Positions 62,628-64,000 of a DNA stretch of 64,000 nt are shown piece by piece. Below the pieces are notes generated by a model. That model was not told where the DNA came from. It saw only the letters and a program-made list of their open reading frames with translations, and ran no database searches. The translations under genes were made by a program, and so were the position numbers. The DNA is from CBDAQA01 sp965198865 (GTDB lineage Bacteria > Planctomycetota > Phycisphaerae > Tepidisphaerales > Tepidisphaeraceae), in NCBI GenBank assembly GCA_965198865.1, contig CBDAQA010000032.1, positions 62,001 through 126,000 of the forward strand, written 5' to 3'. Position 1 is the first letter of the stretch. Every line of letters begins with the position of its first letter.

Positions 62628-63305
62628 ATGACGCCATTTGCCCGAACGTGTGCCGCCCTGCTCCCGCTGATCGTGTGCGTCGGTGCCGACGCGCCGCCGA
62701 CCCCGCGCCCGGCCGACGCGATACCCCTTTTTGACGGCACGCAGGCGAGCCTCGACGCCAACTGGACCATGCGCGGCGGCAAGCCGGCCGACTGGGTCGT
62801 GTCCGACGGGGCGATGCTGTCGCAGAAGAGGGACCTGGTCACCAAGCGGAACTTCGGCGACTTCAAGCTGCACGTCGAGTTCAACGAGCCGAAGCTGCCC
62901 GACAACGTGAAGGGCCAGGCCCGCGGGAACAGCGGCGTCTACCTGCAGGGCCGGTACGAGATCCAGGTGCTGGACAGCTACGGCATCACCCCGCCCACCA
63001 AGGGCGACTGCGGGGCGATCTACAACCAGAAGGCCCCGGACGTGAACGCCTGCCTGCCGCCGGGCGAGTGGCAGACGTACGACATCGCCTACACGGCCGG
63101 CAAGTACGACGCCGACGGCAAGCGGACGGCCGACCCGCGCGTGACGATCGTCCAGAACGGCAAGACGATCCAGAACGACGTGGCCATCGAGCACGTCACC
63201 GGCAGCGAACTGCTGAAGGACGGCCCCGGCGACGGCCCGATCCTGCTCCAGTTCCACCACAACGGCGTCCACTACCGCAACGTCTGGATCGTCCCGCACG
63301 GGTGA
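62628..63305 (+). CDS. Secreted DUF1080 protein (3-keto-disaccharide hydrolase family)
   Basis: A 225-residue secreted protein. After the signal (ARTCAALLPLIVCVGA) it has the DUF1080 jelly-roll: AIPLFDGTQASLDANWTMRG, FGDFKLHVEFNEPKLP, RGNSGVYLQGRYEIQVLDSY, GDCGAIYNQKAPDVNACLP, GEWQTYDIAYTAGKYDADG and ILLQFHHNGVHYRNVWIVPH. DUF1080 enzymes include 3-keto-glucoside and 3-keto-disaccharide hydrolases. The ATG follows TATAAG by 7 bp. Another DUF1080 gene follows in the same direction. Confidence 0.88.
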   Translation: MTPFARTCAALLPLIVCVGADAPPTPRPADAIPLFDGTQASLDANWTMRGGKPADWVVSDGAMLSQKRDLVTKRNFGDFKLHVEFNEPKLPDNVKGQARGNSGVYLQGRYEIQVLDSYGITPPTKGDCGAIYNQKAPDVNACLPPGEWQTYDIAYTAGKYDADGKRTADPRVTIVQNGKTIQNDVAIEHVTGSELLKDGPGDGPILLQFHHNGVHYRNVWIVPHG

Positions 63306-63311
63306 GAATGC

Positions 63312-63482
63312 GGTGGCCACGAATGGCACGAACGGTCACGAACGAATTCGGGAAAGTGATCCACGAAGGACACGAAGGGACACGAAGGAGAACTCATCGG
63401 TGCCCTCCGCCCCTTCGTTTGACTTCGTGTCCTTCGTGGACGTCCCTTCCGATTCGTGTTCATTCGTGCCAATCGTGGCTAC
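63312..63482. repeat. Intergenic palindromic element of CACGAAGGACACGAAGG type
   Basis: Roughly 75-nt arms starting near 63312 and ending near 63482 are inverted copies built from CACGAA and CCACGAAGGACACGAAG units; the core pair is 63361-63377 with 63424-63440. The element fills the gap between the two DUF1080 genes. It is of the same general kind as the palindrome at 62431-62563 but differs in unit sequence. Confidence 0.75.
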
Positions 63483-63545
63483 TCTCTTGCGACCCTCCGG
63501 AGCCGTGCGAAACTGAGGCCGAATTTTCTTAGCCTGGCAGCAAAC

Positions 63546-64000
63546 ATGACCCCTCTCCGCCGACCGTTGGCATCGTCGTTCGCCCTCGCCCTGCTCGCGT
63601 GGCTGCCGTGCGCGGCCCGCGCCGACAACGCCAAGCCGGTCGTGCTGTTCGACGGCACCAGCCTGGCCGGCTGGCACCAGGCGGGGCCGGCGGGGTTCGA
63701 CCTGCACGACGGCGTCATCACGGCCAGGGGCGGCATGGGGCTGCTCTGGAACGACCGGCCGCTGGCCAACTTCACGGCCCACGTGGAGTACAAGGTCGAG
63801 AAGGCGTCGGCCAACAGCGGCGTGTTCGTGCGGTTTCCCGACCCCGGCAACGACCCGTGGGTGGCCGTCAACCAGGGGCACGAGATCCAGATCTGCGACA
63901 CCGAGCCGCACAACCACACCGGCGCGATCTACAACTTCAAGGACAGCACCAGCATCCCCACCAGGCCGGTCGGCGAGTGGAACGACCTGGACATCACCGT
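63546..64000 (+). CDS. Secreted DUF1080 protein, partial at window end
   Basis: The first 151 codons of a second DUF1080 gene, cut by the window edge. A signal peptide (ASSFALALLAWLPCAARA) is followed by PVVLFDGTSLAGWHQAGPAG, FTAHVEYKVEKASANSGVFV, RFPDPGNDPWVAVNQGHEIQ, IQICDTEPHNHTGAIYNFKD and PTRPVGEWNDLDIT, all typical of the family. Here the histidine/acidic residues of the conserved GHEIQI...HTGAIY region are intact. Likely paralogous to the gene at 62628-63305. Confidence 0.9.
   Translation, partial: MTPLRRPLASSFALALLAWLPCAARADNAKPVVLFDGTSLAGWHQAGPAGFDLHDGVITARGGMGLLWNDRPLANFTAHVEYKVEKASANSGVFVRFPDPGNDPWVAVNQGHEIQICDTEPHNHTGAIYNFKDSTSIPTRPVGEWNDLDIT

Noticed and set aside
62431..63482. 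CRISPR-like array because of repeated short units between genes
   Set aside because: The units are tandem and arranged as inverted halves, with no regular repeat-spacer spacing and no cas genes.

Overview
The window looks like a stretch of a GC-rich planctomycete-type chromosome. The chromosomal part carries two 3-keto-disaccharide hydrolase (DUF1080) lipoprotein/secreted genes, many secreted glycosidases and long GC-rich intergenic palindromes, all common in Planctomycetota (possibly Phycisphaerae/Tepidisphaerales; this is inferred from gene content only). It falls into two parts that meet near position 43,250.

Positions 1 to about 43,250 are the right-hand portion of an integrative and conjugative element. 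Its backbone on the plus strand is ssb, parB-like, relaxase (VirD2/DUF3363), coupling protein VirD4, a ribbon-helix-helix protein and the VirB11-type ATPase trbB, with four ATGA overlaps. trbB is split by an IS630-family element (9310-10483). Removing the IS plus one TA target copy restores the frame exactly. The rest of the mating-pair-formation operon (trbC-trbD-trbE-trbJ2-trbJ-trbL-trbF-trbG/trbI-DUF2274) lies in the opposite orientation at 24.7-15.4 kb, headed by an IS1380-family element with a perfect TTAG target duplication. A lower-GC restriction-like cargo (HTH, 1043-aa Eco57I-like methylase, PD-(D/E)XK-like protein) sits between trbB and the inverted block.

Positions 26.6-42.8 kb are a defence-type island. 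Reading leftward from a divergent promoter near 39.15 kb: a winged-helix-like protein, a PLD+SNF2 helicase, a type ISP-like methylase, several small unknown proteins, an SF2 DEAH helicase, two small paralogous proteins and a DGQHR (DndB-like) protein without dndCDE. Reading rightward: a GHKL-type ATPase and two unrecognised proteins in a tightly overlapping three-gene operon. I regard this as the most likely place for an undescribed system. The element ends at a displaced 3' part of a tRNA-Asn gene (43207-43250), which fits an attR site; the intact tRNA and integrase would lie left of the window.

Positions 43.25-64 kb are chromosomal carbohydrate metabolism: a secreted alpha-galactosidase-like enzyme, an SGNH hydrolase, uronate isomerase with a GH76-like enzyme, an orphan fructose-type PTS EIIC with a divergent AraC regulator, a ParE-type toxin-antitoxin pair, and an L-rhamnose locus (bifunctional rhamnulose-1-phosphate aldolase/dehydrogenase, DeoR regulator, class III fructose-bisphosphatase, rhamnose isomerase, sugar ABC transporter) followed by the two DUF1080 proteins. 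No rhamnulokinase, rRNA, complete tRNA or CRISPR array was seen.
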